A stretch of 64,000 nucleotides of DNA from Sphingopyxis soli (GCF_018682675.1 NZ_JAFMTR010000060.1:1-64000), one strand, 5' to 3'; counted from the stretch's first letter, positions 26,235 through 35,575 are shown. Notes: generated from the letters alone by a model not told the origin. Numbers and translations are program-made.

Positions 26235-28597
26235 CAGAACGCCTGCCCGATCGAGACATAGACGGTGATCCGCGCTTCACCCGGACGCCGGTTGATCGGC
26301 GTTGCGAGGTCGAGCCGCATCGGCCCGAAATTGGTATAGAAGCGCCCGCCGATCCCGGCGCCGAAGCGCAGGTTCGAAAAATCGGGGGTGGAGCCACGAT
26401 AGACCTGCCCGGCGTCGAGGAAGCCGACGACGCCCCAATTGCCGAAGCGATAGCGCGCCTCGACCGCCGCCTCGTTCAGGCTGCGCCCGCCGATCGGATC
26501 GTCGTTGGGATCCTTGGGACCAAGCTGCAGATAGCCATAGCCGCGCACCGACCCGCCGCCGCCGGCATAGAAACGGCGCGAAGGCGCCAGCCGCTCGCGC
26601 GCCGCGCCGATGATCGACGCGACACGAACGCGGCCAGCCAGGACTATGCTGCCGGTCACCGGATAATAGGCGCTGCCATCGATTTGCGTTCGCGCATAAG
26701 GCGAGAAGCGCCCGGCGAGCGAGCCTTCGGGCTGGACGAGCGCGGTCAGGCGAAACCCCTTCGTGGGATCGAGCAGGCTGTTGCTGCGGTCTATGCCGAC
26801 CTGCCCGCTGACCCCGAAGATCGTGTAGAAATCATTGTCGCGCACGCCGCGGGTAAAATCATAATCGTCCTCGCGCGTCGCGATCAGTTCGGCGCCGAGG
26901 GCATAGGTCAGCTTCTTCTGCCAGATCGGTGTCGAGTCATAGCTCATGCGCGCCGCAACGCGCCCGGTGATTGCGTTGAACGCGTTATAACGGCTGCGCG
27001 TCGCTTCGGTGATCAGTTCGAAGGTCCGGTCGCGCCTGCCCGCGTTCGAGCGCCGCAACGTGACGCCGACGCCCTGCTCCTTGGTCCCGAGCAGCCCGCG
27101 CGCGATCAGCGCGCCCTCGGGCGGGAACAGGTTGCGATGCGTCCAGCTTCCCTCCAGCCGGATACCCTCGCCCGTCCCATAGCCCGCTGTCGCGGAAATG
27201 GTGCGCGGCGGCCCCTTCTCCTGCGTGACCAGCATCGTCACATATTCGGTGCCGTCGCCCGCGCTTTCGCCGGTCGGCTCCGGTTCGACCGAAACCGCCG
27301 CGAACAGGCCGGTTGCGACGAGCGCCTGCCGCAAATCGTCGGCCATCCGGCTGTCGTAGAGGTCGCCGCGTTTGAAGCGCGCCAGCACCCCGACATGGTC
27401 GGCATCGAAGGCAAGCTTGCCCGTCGTCTTGATCCCGCCGAAGCGACCGCGTGCGCCGACATCGACCGGCAGCGTGTAAAGCCCCTGCCCGGTGTCGCCG
27501 TCGAGCAGGATGTCGCGCTGTCCGACCTTCGCGAACGGATAGCCTTCCTGCGGAAGCTTGAGCGCGATCGCCGCCTCTGCGCCCTGCACGCGCTGCGCGA
27601 CGATCGGCTCGCCGATCGCGAGCGGGAAATTATCCTCGATCAGCTTCGGCGGGATGGTGGGCTGGGCATCGATGACGATATCCGAGAAGCTGTAGCGAAC
27701 CCCCGGTTTGACGTCGACGATCGCGGTGATCGGCTGGATCCGCGCCTTCGCCACTGCATCGGGGTCGTTCCGGTCGGGCCGGTCGCCGCGGTCGATCCGC
27801 GTCTCGACGACGGCGTCATAATAGCCTTCCGACGCCAGGATGCGCGACATCAGTTCGGCGTCGGCGGACAGCCGCGCGCGCAGCATCGCGATATTGTCGG
27901 CCTTTCCGTCGCCGTCGTAGAGAGCGGACAGGTCGCCGAACAGGTCGGCAAGGTCGGCGTCGGTGCTGTCATCGGGCGCCTCGAGCCCGGTGACCTTCAC
28001 CGCATAGGCGATGCTGCGGCTTTCAATAGTGTCTTCGGGCTCGGCAAATTCGACCGGGGTGACGTCGAAACTGTCGAGCGGCGGCAGAGGCGCCGCCAGT
28101 TCGGCGTCGCTGATCGCGGCATCACCGATCGCCTCGACGCCGTCTCCGTCGGCAAGCGCGGGCACCGGGGTGCCATCGACCTTCGGCGCGTCGCCTTCGT
28201 CCGCAGCCGCCTTATCCGTGCCCTCGCGCGCTTTCGCGGCTTCGGCTTGCCGCCGTTCGAACTCGGCGATCGATTCGAGCGGCCTGTCGAGTTCGGGATC
28301 GTCCTCGGCGCTGATCGGCGGGATCGACGCCTTGAACTCCTCGTCCGAAATGATCGGCGCGACCTCCGGCAGCGCGACATCGGCGGGCGGCGGGGTCGGT
28401 GCTGCAATGTCGGGAACCGAAGGTTTGTCCTCAACCTTTTCCGCCGCAGGCTGCGCCGCTGCGGTCGTTTCCGCCTGCTGCGCATTCGCCGCATTCGCCG
28501 CGGCGACGCAAAGAAGCGGCGCCGACAGGATCAGGAGCCGCCGGGCCGCCACGGTCGAAGATGCGCCATATTCGCGAGGGTTTTCAATCTGTGGCAT
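26234..28597 (-). CDS. tamA: TamA-like outer-membrane BamA-family protein
   Basis: 787 aa from ATG 28597, which follows GGGAACAG. The signal peptide ends about residue 38 (AAANAANAQ). An unusual acidic, Pro/Ala-rich segment covers about 40-190. POTRA-like domains follow (about 200-440; KARIQPITAIVDVKPG, RFGGIKTTGKLAFD). The C-terminal BamA-type barrel has the FxGGGSVRGYGY motif (YAGGGGSVRGYGYLQLGP) and ends ITVYVSIGQAF with a terminal Phe for Bam recognition. Longer than E. coli TamA (577 aa), mostly because of the acidic insert. Forms a unit with tamB. Confidence 0.93.
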   Translation of the reverse strand: MPQIENPREYGASSTVAARRLLILSAPLLCVAAANAANAQQAETTAAAQPAAEKVEDKPSVPDIAAPTPPPADVALPEVAPIISDEEFKASIPPISAEDDPELDRPLESIAEFERRQAEAAKAREGTDKAAADEGDAPKVDGTPVPALADGDGVEAIGDAAISDAELAAPLPPLDSFDVTPVEFAEPEDTIESRSIAYAVKVTGLEAPDDSTDADLADLFGDLSALYDGDGKADNIAMLRARLSADAELMSRILASEGYYDAVVETRIDRGDRPDRNDPDAVAKARIQPITAIVDVKPGVRYSFSDIVIDAQPTIPPKLIEDNFPLAIGEPIVAQRVQGAEAAIALKLPQEGYPFAKVGQRDILLDGDTGQGLYTLPVDVGARGRFGGIKTTGKLAFDADHVGVLARFKRGDLYDSRMADDLRQALVATGLFAAVSVEPEPTGESAGDGTEYVTMLVTQEKGPPRTISATAGYGTGEGIRLEGSWTHRNLFPPEGALIARGLLGTKEQGVGVTLRRSNAGRRDRTFELITEATRSRYNAFNAITGRVAARMSYDSTPIWQKKLTYALGAELIATREDDYDFTRGVRDNDFYTIFGVSGQVGIDRSNSLLDPTKGFRLTALVQPEGSLAGRFSPYARTQIDGSAYYPVTGSIVLAGRVRVASIIGAARERLAPSRRFYAGGGGSVRGYGYLQLGPKDPNDDPIGGRSLNEAAVEARYRFGNWGVVGFLDAGQVYRGSTPDFSNLRFGAGIGGRFYTNFGPMRLDLATPINRRPGEARITVYVSIGQAF

Positions 28598-28735
28598 CTG
28601 TTCCCGGCCGATGCCGACTTTTGGCTTGCGTGATGTGGCTGCGCAACCCAATTCTCCCCTTCTGCACAGCCAACGCTCCGCTTATGGGACAGTTCCGGCG
28701 AAGCCTATCGCTTCACCGCAAATTGCGACGGGATT

Positions 28736-29905
28736 TCAGGAGTCTGCGCCAAAGAGGTCGCGGCTATAGACCTTGTCCTCCACATCGGCGAGGTCGCTCG
28801 TCACGCGGTTGGCGATGATCACGTCGGCCTCGGCCTTGAAGGCGTCGAGGTCGCGGATGACGCGCGAGTTGAACAGCCGGTCCTCCTCGATCAACGGCTC
28901 ATAGACGATGACCTCGATCCCCTTCGCCTTGACCCGCTTCATCACGCCCAGGATGCTGCTTGCCCGAAAATTGTCCGACCCGGCCTTCATCGCGAGGCGG
29001 TGAATGCCGACGACGCGCGGTTGCCGCTTGATGATTTCCGATGCGATGAAATCCTTGCGCGTCGTGTTCGACGACACGATCGCCGCGATCAGATTTTGCG
29101 GCACGTCCTTGTAGTTCGCCAGCATCTGTTTCGTGTCCTTGGGCAGGCAATAGCCGCCATAGCCGAAGGACGGGTTGTTGTAGAAGCTGCCGATACGCGG
29201 GTCGAGGCACACGCCCTCGATCACCTGCCGCGAATCGACGCCGTGGGTCGCGGCATAGGTGTCGAGTTCGTTGAAGAAGGCGACGCGCATCGCAAGATAG
29301 GTGTTGGCGAAGAGCTTGATCGCCTCGGCCTCCGTATTGCCGGTCTGGAGGAGCGGCGTCGCGGGTTCGAGCGAGGCGTCGAGCAGCAGCCGGGCGAATG
29401 CTCCCGCGCGCGGATGCGTGTCGCCGACGATGATCCGCGACGGATGGAGATTGTCGTACAGCGCGCGACCTTCGCGCAGGAATTCTGGCGAAAAGACGAT
29501 CGCATCGCTGCCGAGTTCGGCGCGCATCCGGTCCGTGAAACCGACCGGAATCGTCGACTTGATCACGATCAACGCCTGCGGCGCGAATTTCAGCGCGTCG
29601 GCGATCACCGCCTCGACCGTGCTGGTGTTGAAATAATTGGTGTCGGGATCATAGTCGGTGGGGGTCGCGACAAGGACGAAATTGGCGCCCGCATAAGCCT
29701 CTTCGCGATCGGTCGTCGCCACCAGGTCGAGCGGCCGGGTCGCCAGATACGCCTCGATCTCGGGGTCGGCGATCGGCGAGGTCTTTGCATTGATCATCGC
29801 GACCTTGCGCGCATCAATGTCGAGCGCGACGACGCGGTTGCGCTGCGCCAGCAGCACGGCGTTGGAAATTCCGACATATCCCGTGCCGACGACGGTGATC
29901 TTCAC
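28736..29905 (-). CDS. ugd: UDP-glucose 6-dehydrogenase
   Basis: 389 aa from GTG 29905. NAD-binding GTGYVG at 7-12; STIPVGFTD and SPEFLREG are conserved blocks; the catalytic Cys253 lies in [11 protein letters not shown]. It oxidises UDP-glucose twice to UDP-glucuronate. An upstream frame adds 24 residues with no family match, so the Rossmann-fold start was preferred. Length equals E. coli Ugd (388). It probably feeds the polysaccharide locus further along, where a glucuronate 4-epimerase-like gene lies at 36597. The second dehydrogenase (52599-53909) belongs to a different subgroup. Confidence 0.95.
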   Translation of the reverse strand: MKITVVGTGYVGISNAVLLAQRNRVVALDIDARKVAMINAKTSPIADPEIEAYLATRPLDLVATTDREEAYAGANFVLVATPTDYDPDTNYFNTSTVEAVIADALKFAPQALIVIKSTIPVGFTDRMRAELGSDAIVFSPEFLREGRALYDNLHPSRIIVGDTHPRAGAFARLLLDASLEPATPLLQTGNTEAEAIKLFANTYLAMRVAFFNELDTYAATHGVDSRQVIEGVCLDPRIGSFYNNPSFGYGGYCLPKDTKQMLANYKDVPQNLIAAIVSSNTTRKDFIASEIIKRQPRVVGIHRLAMKAGSDNFRASSILGVMKRVKAKGIEVIVYEPLIEEDRLFNSRVIRDLDAFKAEADVIIANRVTSDLADVEDKVYSRDLFGADS

Positions 29906-29989
29906 TGGTGCTGCTGGCAAGGGTTCGTCCTCTGGATGGTGCCGCGGGTTCCTAGCAAGCGCGGCGCGGCGGCTCAACCGGCGCGGCTC

Positions 29990-31450
29990 TCAGGTGCCGC
30001 AAAAGGTCTTGTAGGGGCCGAACTCGGCCGGTGCCGGCGCCTCGAACAGCGACCATTCGGGACGGCGCGCATAGGGATGGCGGACCACTTCCAGCAATTC
30101 GGACCATGGCGCAAGATCGCCCGCCTCCGCCGCGCCGAGCGCCGCCTCGACCAGATGATTGCGCGGAATATAGAGCGGGTTTTCGCGGTCCATCGCGTCG
30201 GCGCGGTCGAGCGGGCTGCCGCCGCCCTCGATCCGTTCCCACCATTCGGCGATCCACGGCGCCATCGCGTCGGGGGCCGGAAGAAGTCCCTCCAGCGCCG
30301 TACCCTCGCCGCGCAGCAGCATCGCGAGAGCGCGGAAGAAGGAGGTGAAATCGACCCTATGCTCCTCCAGCCGGTCGAACAGCGCGTCGATCAGCGCGCC
30401 ATCGTCGACGGCGATGCCCTCCAGCCCCAGCTTCGCGCGCATCCGCGCGTGCCATTCGGCGCGAAAGCGCTCGGGGATCGCGTCGACCAGCTGTTTCGCG
30501 CGTTCGACACCGTCGGGGTCGACCGCGTGGATCGCGGGCAGCAGCGCCTCGGCGAAGCGTGCCATGTTCCAGTGCATGATCTGGGGTTGGCGGCCATAGG
30601 CATAGCGGCCGTTCGCGTCGATCGAGCTGAACACGGTGTTGACCGAGAAGCGGTCCATAAAGGCGCAGGGCCCATAGTCGATCGTCTCGCCGCTGATCGC
30701 GACATTGTCGGTGTTCATCACCCCGTGGATGAAGCCGACGCCCAGCCAGCGCGCGACCAGATTGCATTGCAAGCCGATCACCCGGTCGAGCAGCGCAAGG
30801 TGGGGGTTCGGCGCCTCGGCCAGGTCGGCAAAATGCCGCCGGATGCTGTATTCCGAAAGCTGCACGACATGGTCGACGCCGAAGTGCGCGGCAAAGAACT
30901 GGAAGGTGCCGACGCGAATATGGCTGCTCGCGACGCGCGTCAGCACCGCGCCCGGATGCGCCTGCTCGCGCTGCACGCGGTCGCCGGTTGCCACCGCGGC
31001 GAGCGAGCGCGTGGTCGGAATCCCCATCGCGGCCATCGCCTCCGATATCAGGAATTCGCGCAGCACCGGCCCGATCGCGGCCTTGCCGTCGCCGTTGCGC
31101 GAAAAGGGCGTCGGCCCCGACCCCTTGAGCTGGATATCGAAGCGCGCGCCGTCGGGCGCGACCAGCTCACCGAGCAACAGCGCGCGCCCGTCGCCGAGTT
31201 GCGGCGAGAAATGGCCGAATTGGTGCCCGGCATAAGCGAGCGCGAGCGGGTTGGCGCCGCCGGGCATCTCCTCGCCCGAGAAGAGCCGCGCGAGTTGATC
31301 GTCGCTCGCGTCGGCAACGTCGATACCGAGCCGGTCGGCGAGCGGCCGATTGAAGACCAGCAGCCGCGGCGCCGATGGCTTCGCGGCTTCGGCGGGGGCG
31401 TAGAAGCCCTCCATGGAATCGTGAAAACTATTGTCGAACGCAATATCCAT
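29990..31450 (-). CDS. selO: Protein adenylyltransferase SelO (YdiU)
   Basis: 486 aa. Pseudokinase-fold enzyme that transfers AMP rather than phosphate to Ser/Thr/Tyr. Family blocks: AGHQFGHFSPQLGDGRALLLGE (given as GHQFG ... LGDGRA, about 74-92), DIQLKGSGPTPFSR (about 104-117), FIHGVMNTDNVAISG (about 240-254, with the metal-binding Asn/Asp) and the conserved C-terminal TFCGT with Cys484, where eukaryotes place selenocysteine. Linked in bacteria to the oxidative stress response. Stands alone between ugd (84 bases) and the flavoprotein gene (75 bases). Confidence 0.96.
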   Translation of the reverse strand: MDIAFDNSFHDSMEGFYAPAEAAKPSAPRLLVFNRPLADRLGIDVADASDDQLARLFSGEEMPGGANPLALAYAGHQFGHFSPQLGDGRALLLGELVAPDGARFDIQLKGSGPTPFSRNGDGKAAIGPVLREFLISEAMAAMGIPTTRSLAAVATGDRVQREQAHPGAVLTRVASSHIRVGTFQFFAAHFGVDHVVQLSEYSIRRHFADLAEAPNPHLALLDRVIGLQCNLVARWLGVGFIHGVMNTDNVAISGETIDYGPCAFMDRFSVNTVFSSIDANGRYAYGRQPQIMHWNMARFAEALLPAIHAVDPDGVERAKQLVDAIPERFRAEWHARMRAKLGLEGIAVDDGALIDALFDRLEEHRVDFTSFFRALAMLLRGEGTALEGLLPAPDAMAPWIAEWWERIEGGGSPLDRADAMDRENPLYIPRNHLVEAALGAAEAGDLAPWSELLEVVRHPYARRPEWSLFEAPAPAEFGPYKTFCGT

Positions 31451-31525
31451 GGCGTCTTGTCGAGCGTTGACGTCCGGAATGCAAGTGGCCGGGCGGCACC
31501 TCTTGCAGCCCGGCCAGCCCGTGTA

Positions 31526-32674
31526 TCAGCCGTCGATATCGAGGCCGAGCGCGAGACGTCCCGCCAGCTCGAGCTGCGCCGGCTCCTGCAACGGATGGAA
31601 GCGCGCGCCCTGGATGTCGCGGAAGGCACGCTCGATCGGCGACTTGCGATAGAAGGCGCCGCCGCCTCCCACTTCGAGCGCCAGCTCGACGGTGCGGATC
31701 GCGGCGCGGCCCGCGACGGTCCGACCGGTCATCACGCGGCTCGTCGTCTCGGGACCCGGCTGCGCGGTCGCGGCGGTGGCTATCATCGCGGCAAGCGCGG
31801 TCTCGGCGGTCCAGACCGCGTTCTGCATCTCGCCGGTCAGCGCGACCAATCCCGCATTTGCCGGCTTCTTCCGCGCCGCCTCCAGCGCCGCGTCGTATGC
31901 GCCCTCGGCAACGCCGAGATAGGCCGAATAGATCAGCGGAAAGGCGATCATGCTGATGATGTGGAACAGCGGATGCCATTTGCCCTGCGGGCGGCGGCCC
32001 GACACCGCCGCGTCGGCGACGAACACCGCCTTCAGCTCGACATCGTGCGATCCGGTGCCGCGCATCCCCATCGTGTCCCAGGTGTCGAGGATCGTCACGC
32101 CTTCGGCCGAAAAGGGCACCGCGAAATGCAGCACCGTCGCGCCCGCGTCCGGATCGTCATAGACCGCGCTCGTCATCAGCAGGCTGCCCGCCTGGCACCC
32201 GCTCGAAAAGACCTTGCGCGCGTCGATCCGGAAGCCGCCCTCGACCTTGGTCGCGGTCCCCGCCCCCTGCAGCCAGTCCGACCCGCCGCTCGACACGAGC
32301 ACCAGATTCTCTGCCGCAACGCCCCGCAGCAGGCCGTCGGTCGGCGCCTGCATATGCTGCCAGCGCCACGCCGCGACCGCGACCTGATGACAGTGCATCG
32401 AAAAGGCGAGCGCGGTCGATCCGCACCCCCGGCCGATCCGCCGCACCACGCCGCACAGCGTCGCATGGTCCATCCCGTCGCCGCCAAGCTCGACGGGCAC
32501 CGCCGCCCCGATCAGGCCGGCTTCGCGGAGCAGGTCGTAATTCTCGGCGACAAAACTGCCCTCGCGATCGTGCGCGGCCGCGGTCTCCCCGATCTTCGCG
32601 GCGATCCGGTCCGCGATGCCATACCAATATTCCGGGGTCTTTTCTTCGGTCGCTACCAACATGTTCATCTCCAT
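31526..32674 (-). CDS. Acyl-CoA dehydrogenase-like flavoprotein
   Basis: 382 aa. Family features: an N-terminal helical domain (EYWYGIADRIAAKI), GAAVPVELGGDGMDH, SSGGSDWLQG, DTWDTMGMRGTGSHDVEL (about 205-222) and a C-terminal helical bundle with GGGGAFYRKSPIERAFRDIQGA. The motif MGMRGTGSHDVEL is typical of the DszC/HpaH-like or ACAD-like monooxygenase branch, so it may be a flavin monooxygenase or dehydrogenase. The start 32674 has AAGGGA 7 bases before it; two nearby in-frame ATGs are weaker. Divergent from an HxlR regulator with a palindrome between them. Confidence 0.83.
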   Translation of the reverse strand: MEMNMLVATEEKTPEYWYGIADRIAAKIGETAAAHDREGSFVAENYDLLREAGLIGAAVPVELGGDGMDHATLCGVVRRIGRGCGSTALAFSMHCHQVAVAAWRWQHMQAPTDGLLRGVAAENLVLVSSGGSDWLQGAGTATKVEGGFRIDARKVFSSGCQAGSLLMTSAVYDDPDAGATVLHFAVPFSAEGVTILDTWDTMGMRGTGSHDVELKAVFVADAAVSGRRPQGKWHPLFHIISMIAFPLIYSAYLGVAEGAYDAALEAARKKPANAGLVALTGEMQNAVWTAETALAAMIATAATAQPGPETTSRVMTGRTVAGRAAIRTVELALEVGGGGAFYRKSPIERAFRDIQGARFHPLQEPAQLELAGRLALGLDIDG

Positions 32675-32724
32675 GAATGTCCCTTGATGGCGACGGGCAA
32701 TGACGGCTCGCGGCGATCGGAGAT

Positions 32725-32764
32725 AGTTCAGGAACTGAATCGGCCCCGGTACAGAAACTGAACT
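32725..32764. promoter_or_regulatory. Candidate HxlR operator
   Basis: In the divergent gap, AGTTCAG (32725-32731) pairs with CTGAACT (32758-32764) as the outer arms of a dyad. AACTGAA occurs twice in the same orientation (32733-32739 and 32756-32762), and TTCAG-GAA-CTGAA (32727-32739) is itself palindromic. HxlR regulators bind such dyads as dimers. The site sits 50 bases before both the regulator and the flavoprotein gene, right for control of both. A TATGAT at 32788-32793 may be the -10 of the regulator. Confidence 0.5.
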
Positions 32765-32813
32765 CGCGCCGACCGCGACTCCTGCGATATGATGCGCGCA
32801 AGAGGAGCATAGC

Positions 32814-33518
32814 ATGGCGAATGCCAGTTACGGTCAATTCTGTCCGGTCGCGATGGCGGCCGAGATATTGTGCACGCGCTGGACGATCGTGCTGGTCCGC
32901 GAACTTGCCGCAGGTTCCACGCGTTTCAACGACTTGCGCCGCGGCGTCCCGCGCATGTCGCCCGCGCTGCTGTCGCAGCGGCTGAAGGATCTGGAGGCGG
33001 CGGGGATCGTCCGCCGCACGCCGGTGCACGGGGAATCGGGTGTATTCGACTATCGCCTGACCCGCGCCGGACAGGAGCTCGCGCCGGTGGTCGAGGCGTT
33101 CGGCATCTGGGGCAAGCGCTGGATCGACGGCGACCTCTCGCTCGAGAAGCTCGACGTGCAGCTGCTGATGTGGGACATGCGCCGCGGGCTCGTTCTCGAT
33201 CCGATGCCCGACCGCAAGACGATCGTGCAGTTCCGCTACACCGACCTTCCCGCCGACCGCAGGTCGTGGTGGCTGGTTGTGGAGCCTGGCGCCGAAACCC
33301 AGCTCTGCTCGGTCGATCCCGGCCACGACGTCGACCTTTATGCCGCGACCGACCTGCGCACGATGACCGCAATCTGGATGGGTTACGACCGGGTCGCCGA
33401 TGCGATCGACGATCGCCGCCTGATCCTGACCGGCGAAGACACGCTTGCCGGCAGTATCGAATCCTGGCTCGGCCTCAGCCCCTTCGCCAAGACAAAGCCG
33501 GTGATGCCCGCCGCATAA
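32814..33518 (+). CDS. HxlR-family transcriptional regulator
   Basis: 234 aa. HxlR winged helix at about 8-98: FCPVAMAAEILCTRWTIVLVREL (in parts: CPVA, ILCTRWT), RFNDLRRGVPRMSPALLSQRLKDLE. Cys10 and Cys20 are possible redox or metal residues, as in several HxlR proteins. The C-terminal part (about 115-225) is an extra SCP2-like or ligand-binding domain, common in longer HxlR members. AAGAGGAG precedes the ATG. Divergent from the flavoprotein gene, its probable target. Confidence 0.9.
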   Translation: MANASYGQFCPVAMAAEILCTRWTIVLVRELAAGSTRFNDLRRGVPRMSPALLSQRLKDLEAAGIVRRTPVHGESGVFDYRLTRAGQELAPVVEAFGIWGKRWIDGDLSLEKLDVQLLMWDMRRGLVLDPMPDRKTIVQFRYTDLPADRRSWWLVVEPGAETQLCSVDPGHDVDLYAATDLRTMTAIWMGYDRVADAIDDRRLILTGEDTLAGSIESWLGLSPFAKTKPVMPAA

Positions 33519-33716
33519 TTGCAATTCATGGGCGCCAATCGTTCGAGAACGATGCCGTGGCGCGAACCAAGCAATATAGGCGATTGCAAACTATATTCAT
33601 GATTAAATAGAAATTTATCTCCTATTTCGCCCGAATATTGCGTCGGTCGCATTTTTCATTGGCTTGTATTCCAATCGTCACCCCCGATACTCTCCTTCCG
33701 CTTCAAGGAGAAAATC
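33519..33716. other. AT-rich leader before the unknown two-gene module
   Basis: 198 bases much richer in A/T than the surroundings (for example ATGATTAAATAGAAATTTAT around 33598-33617). No gene was found. It probably contains the promoter of the 33717 gene, whose ribosome binding site AAGGAG lies 6 bases before the ATG. The base composition suggests acquisition from elsewhere. Confidence 0.5.
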
Positions 33717-34319
33717 ATGACGGAAGACGACGTTATTCGCTTGATCGCCATTCACAATGGCGACCCGGACGCCCATGACGTAATCCCGCCCCCGGTCCAC
33801 ATCACTTTGGCTTATGACGCCTTCGAACGCGCAGACGGCGCGCTGGGCTCGCCATGGACCAGCGTATCGGGTCTGACGCTCGCGGTGATCGACGATGCCG
33901 CGATGGTATCGCCCAACGGCACCGCCGCCGGGGCTTTTCAGCCTTCGGCGCGGACGGGTACCACGATCATCACCGCCTCGATGCTCGTCGGCAATGCCGA
34001 CTGCTGGCTTTACGGCTGGTTTGCATCGGGCGTCGGGTGCGTTGCGGTGCAGCGCGGCTCGGACCGGTTTCGCATCTGGACGATCAACGGCGTGACGCTG
34101 AGCATGGTCGCCGAACATCCGATCTTCTTCAAGGGGCTGCCCGAACGGGTCTCGCTGCGGCTCGACTCCGACAATCTTCGCGCGACGCTCATCGCCGATT
34201 CGGAACAGTTGCTCGATGTCGCGCTTCCCGACCAGGCCTATGGCAATTCGGTTGGCGCCCGCATCGGAGGAACCGCAAGCATCATCGACTTCGCAGCTGT
34301 TCGGGAGATTCAGCCATGA
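33717..34319 (+). CDS. Unknown protein with phage-tail-like start and lectin-like domain
   Basis: 200 aa, not recognised. The first 25 residues (IAIHNGDPDAHDVI) recall the H-N-x-DP-x-AH motif of phage tail-fibre proteins. From about residue 33 the chain looks like a jelly-roll/LamG-type beta domain: YDAFERADGALGSPW, then alternating short strands with aromatic residues (WLYGWFASGVG; FRIWTING) up to the end. There is no signal peptide, TM segment or catalytic motif. A strong AAGGAG site supports the start. Its stop overlaps the next gene's ATG (ATGA), so the two are co-translated. Confidence 0.7.
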   Translation: MTEDDVIRLIAIHNGDPDAHDVIPPPVHITLAYDAFERADGALGSPWTSVSGLTLAVIDDAAMVSPNGTAAGAFQPSARTGTTIITASMLVGNADCWLYGWFASGVGCVAVQRGSDRFRIWTINGVTLSMVAEHPIFFKGLPERVSLRLDSDNLRATLIADSEQLLDVALPDQAYGNSVGARIGGTASIIDFAAVREIQP

Positions 34320-35440
34320 CCATCACTCATGCCGGTCTTGCACCGTCGCGGGCGGGCGAACATTTCCTGCCGCTCGATCCGACCCACCCGCGCGTTGCCG
34401 CCCACCGGCCGCTCGCGCTCGATATCCTCGCCGACTATGGCAATCCGACCAGCGGCGCCGACCGCGTCAAGGCGATCGTTGACTGGGTCGCCCGTACGGC
34501 GATTCATGGCCATAGCGCGCTGCGTGCCGGAATGAGCCCGACCGACAATGTCGCGACCTTGCCGCTCGGCTCCGATTGGGACGACGTCACCGCGCATCTC
34601 ACCGAGACGCAGCAGAATATCGACAATGCCTATTGGGCCACCTTCGGCCATGACGCCGCCGCGATGCTCGACGTGCTGCTCGGCACGCTCCAACCCAACG
34701 GAACGCGCCTCAATGACGGCGCCATGGAGCATGTGTCGGGCTCGCTCTATCGCTACAAGTCGATCTCCGACATCCGCAGCGTCTGGTGCAGTTGGCAGCA
34801 CGACATGTGCACGCTGCTGCTGGCGACACTCGGCTATCCGTCGATGCTTTCCAGCATCATCGGGCACGATCCGATGCGCGTCCAATATGGCGATCGCGGC
34901 GAATGGGGCTATTTCTGCGCGACCTATAACGAAAGCTACGAGCTGGTCGGCGGATCGGCGCCGCTCGACCTGCTCGACCTCCGCGACCTGGGGCCCGCCG
35001 CGGTGGTATCGGCCAAGCATGGCGGCCCCGGCTGGGATCCCATGCCCTATATCACAGCAAGCTATCTCGGCGACAATCCGGGCGGGTGGCCCGAACTGGC
35101 GGTCGTGCTCGACAGCCGGATCGTACCGCTCGGCGCCGCCGACCGGCGCAAGCGCGCGGTGGAGAGCCCGACGCTCGACGCATCGGGCCTGTTCGCGGGC
35201 ACGCCGCGCTGCTCGGAACGCGTCGCGCGCCCCTATCTGGGCGCCTACCTCCGCGGACTCCCCATCGCAGGGCGCTTCCGGGTGGAAAGCAACTGGCCGG
35301 GCTCGACCGGACTCGTCCGCCGGGACGGCAGCGACTGGGTCGCGTCGTCGCCGTTCGGCTTCGTCGGGCCTGACGCCGTCGAGATCGCGCCGGTCGATGC
35401 CAACGGGCAGCGCGGCCCGGCAATCCTTGTCGAACCGTAA
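34316..35440 (+). CDS. Unknown protein, possible transglutaminase/cysteine-protease fold
   Basis: 374 aa. Overlaps the preceding gene by 4 bases. The middle has RVKAIVDWVARTAIH (about 48-62), WCSWQHDMCTLLLATLGYP (about 157-175), GHDPM and then GEWGYFCATYNESYE (about 196-211). A Cys before a helix ending LG, a later His, and W/Y with an acidic residue is the order of transglutaminase-like enzymes, but it is a visual match only. No export signal was seen. The last 90 residues are beta-rich and could bind a ligand. I do not know its function; a partner of the gene product before it is likely. Confidence 0.65.
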   Translation: MTITHAGLAPSRAGEHFLPLDPTHPRVAAHRPLALDILADYGNPTSGADRVKAIVDWVARTAIHGHSALRAGMSPTDNVATLPLGSDWDDVTAHLTETQQNIDNAYWATFGHDAAAMLDVLLGTLQPNGTRLNDGAMEHVSGSLYRYKSISDIRSVWCSWQHDMCTLLLATLGYPSMLSSIIGHDPMRVQYGDRGEWGYFCATYNESYELVGGSAPLDLLDLRDLGPAAVVSAKHGGPGWDPMPYITASYLGDNPGGWPELAVVLDSRIVPLGAADRRKRAVESPTLDASGLFAGTPRCSERVARPYLGAYLRGLPIAGRFRVESNWPGSTGLVRRDGSDWVASSPFGFVGPDAVEIAPVDANGQRGPAILVEP

Positions 35441-35510
35441 ACCCGTTTCGCGACAGGCGTGATTGCGGGGGGCGAGGGTTAACCTCATCTTTGCCGCATT
35501 GCGCGAATAG

Positions 35511-35538
35511 ACGGCCGCGTGCACTGGTACGCGGCCGT
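35511..35538 (+). promoter_or_regulatory. Perfect 10-bp hairpin in the galE leader
   Basis: ACGGCCGCGT (35511-35520) pairs with ACGCGGCCGT (35529-35538) over an 8-base loop. It ends 37 bases before galE. No T-run follows, so a plain rho-independent terminator is unlikely; a leader structure or protein site is possible. Confidence 0.5.
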
Positions 35539-35575
35539 TATCGCGTGGGCGCGAACGACCGATGGAGGATGACCG

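Noticed and set aside
29000-32761. Very long plus-strand open frame (over 1250 codons) opposite ugd, selO and the flavoprotein gene
   Set aside because: It covers three well-supported minus-strand genes and their gaps, has a low-complexity Arg/Ala/Asp-rich translation and no motif.
33519-35440. Prophage or integrative element
   Set aside because: Only a phage-tail-like peptide motif and AT-rich leader were seen; no integrase, att repeats or structural phage genes.
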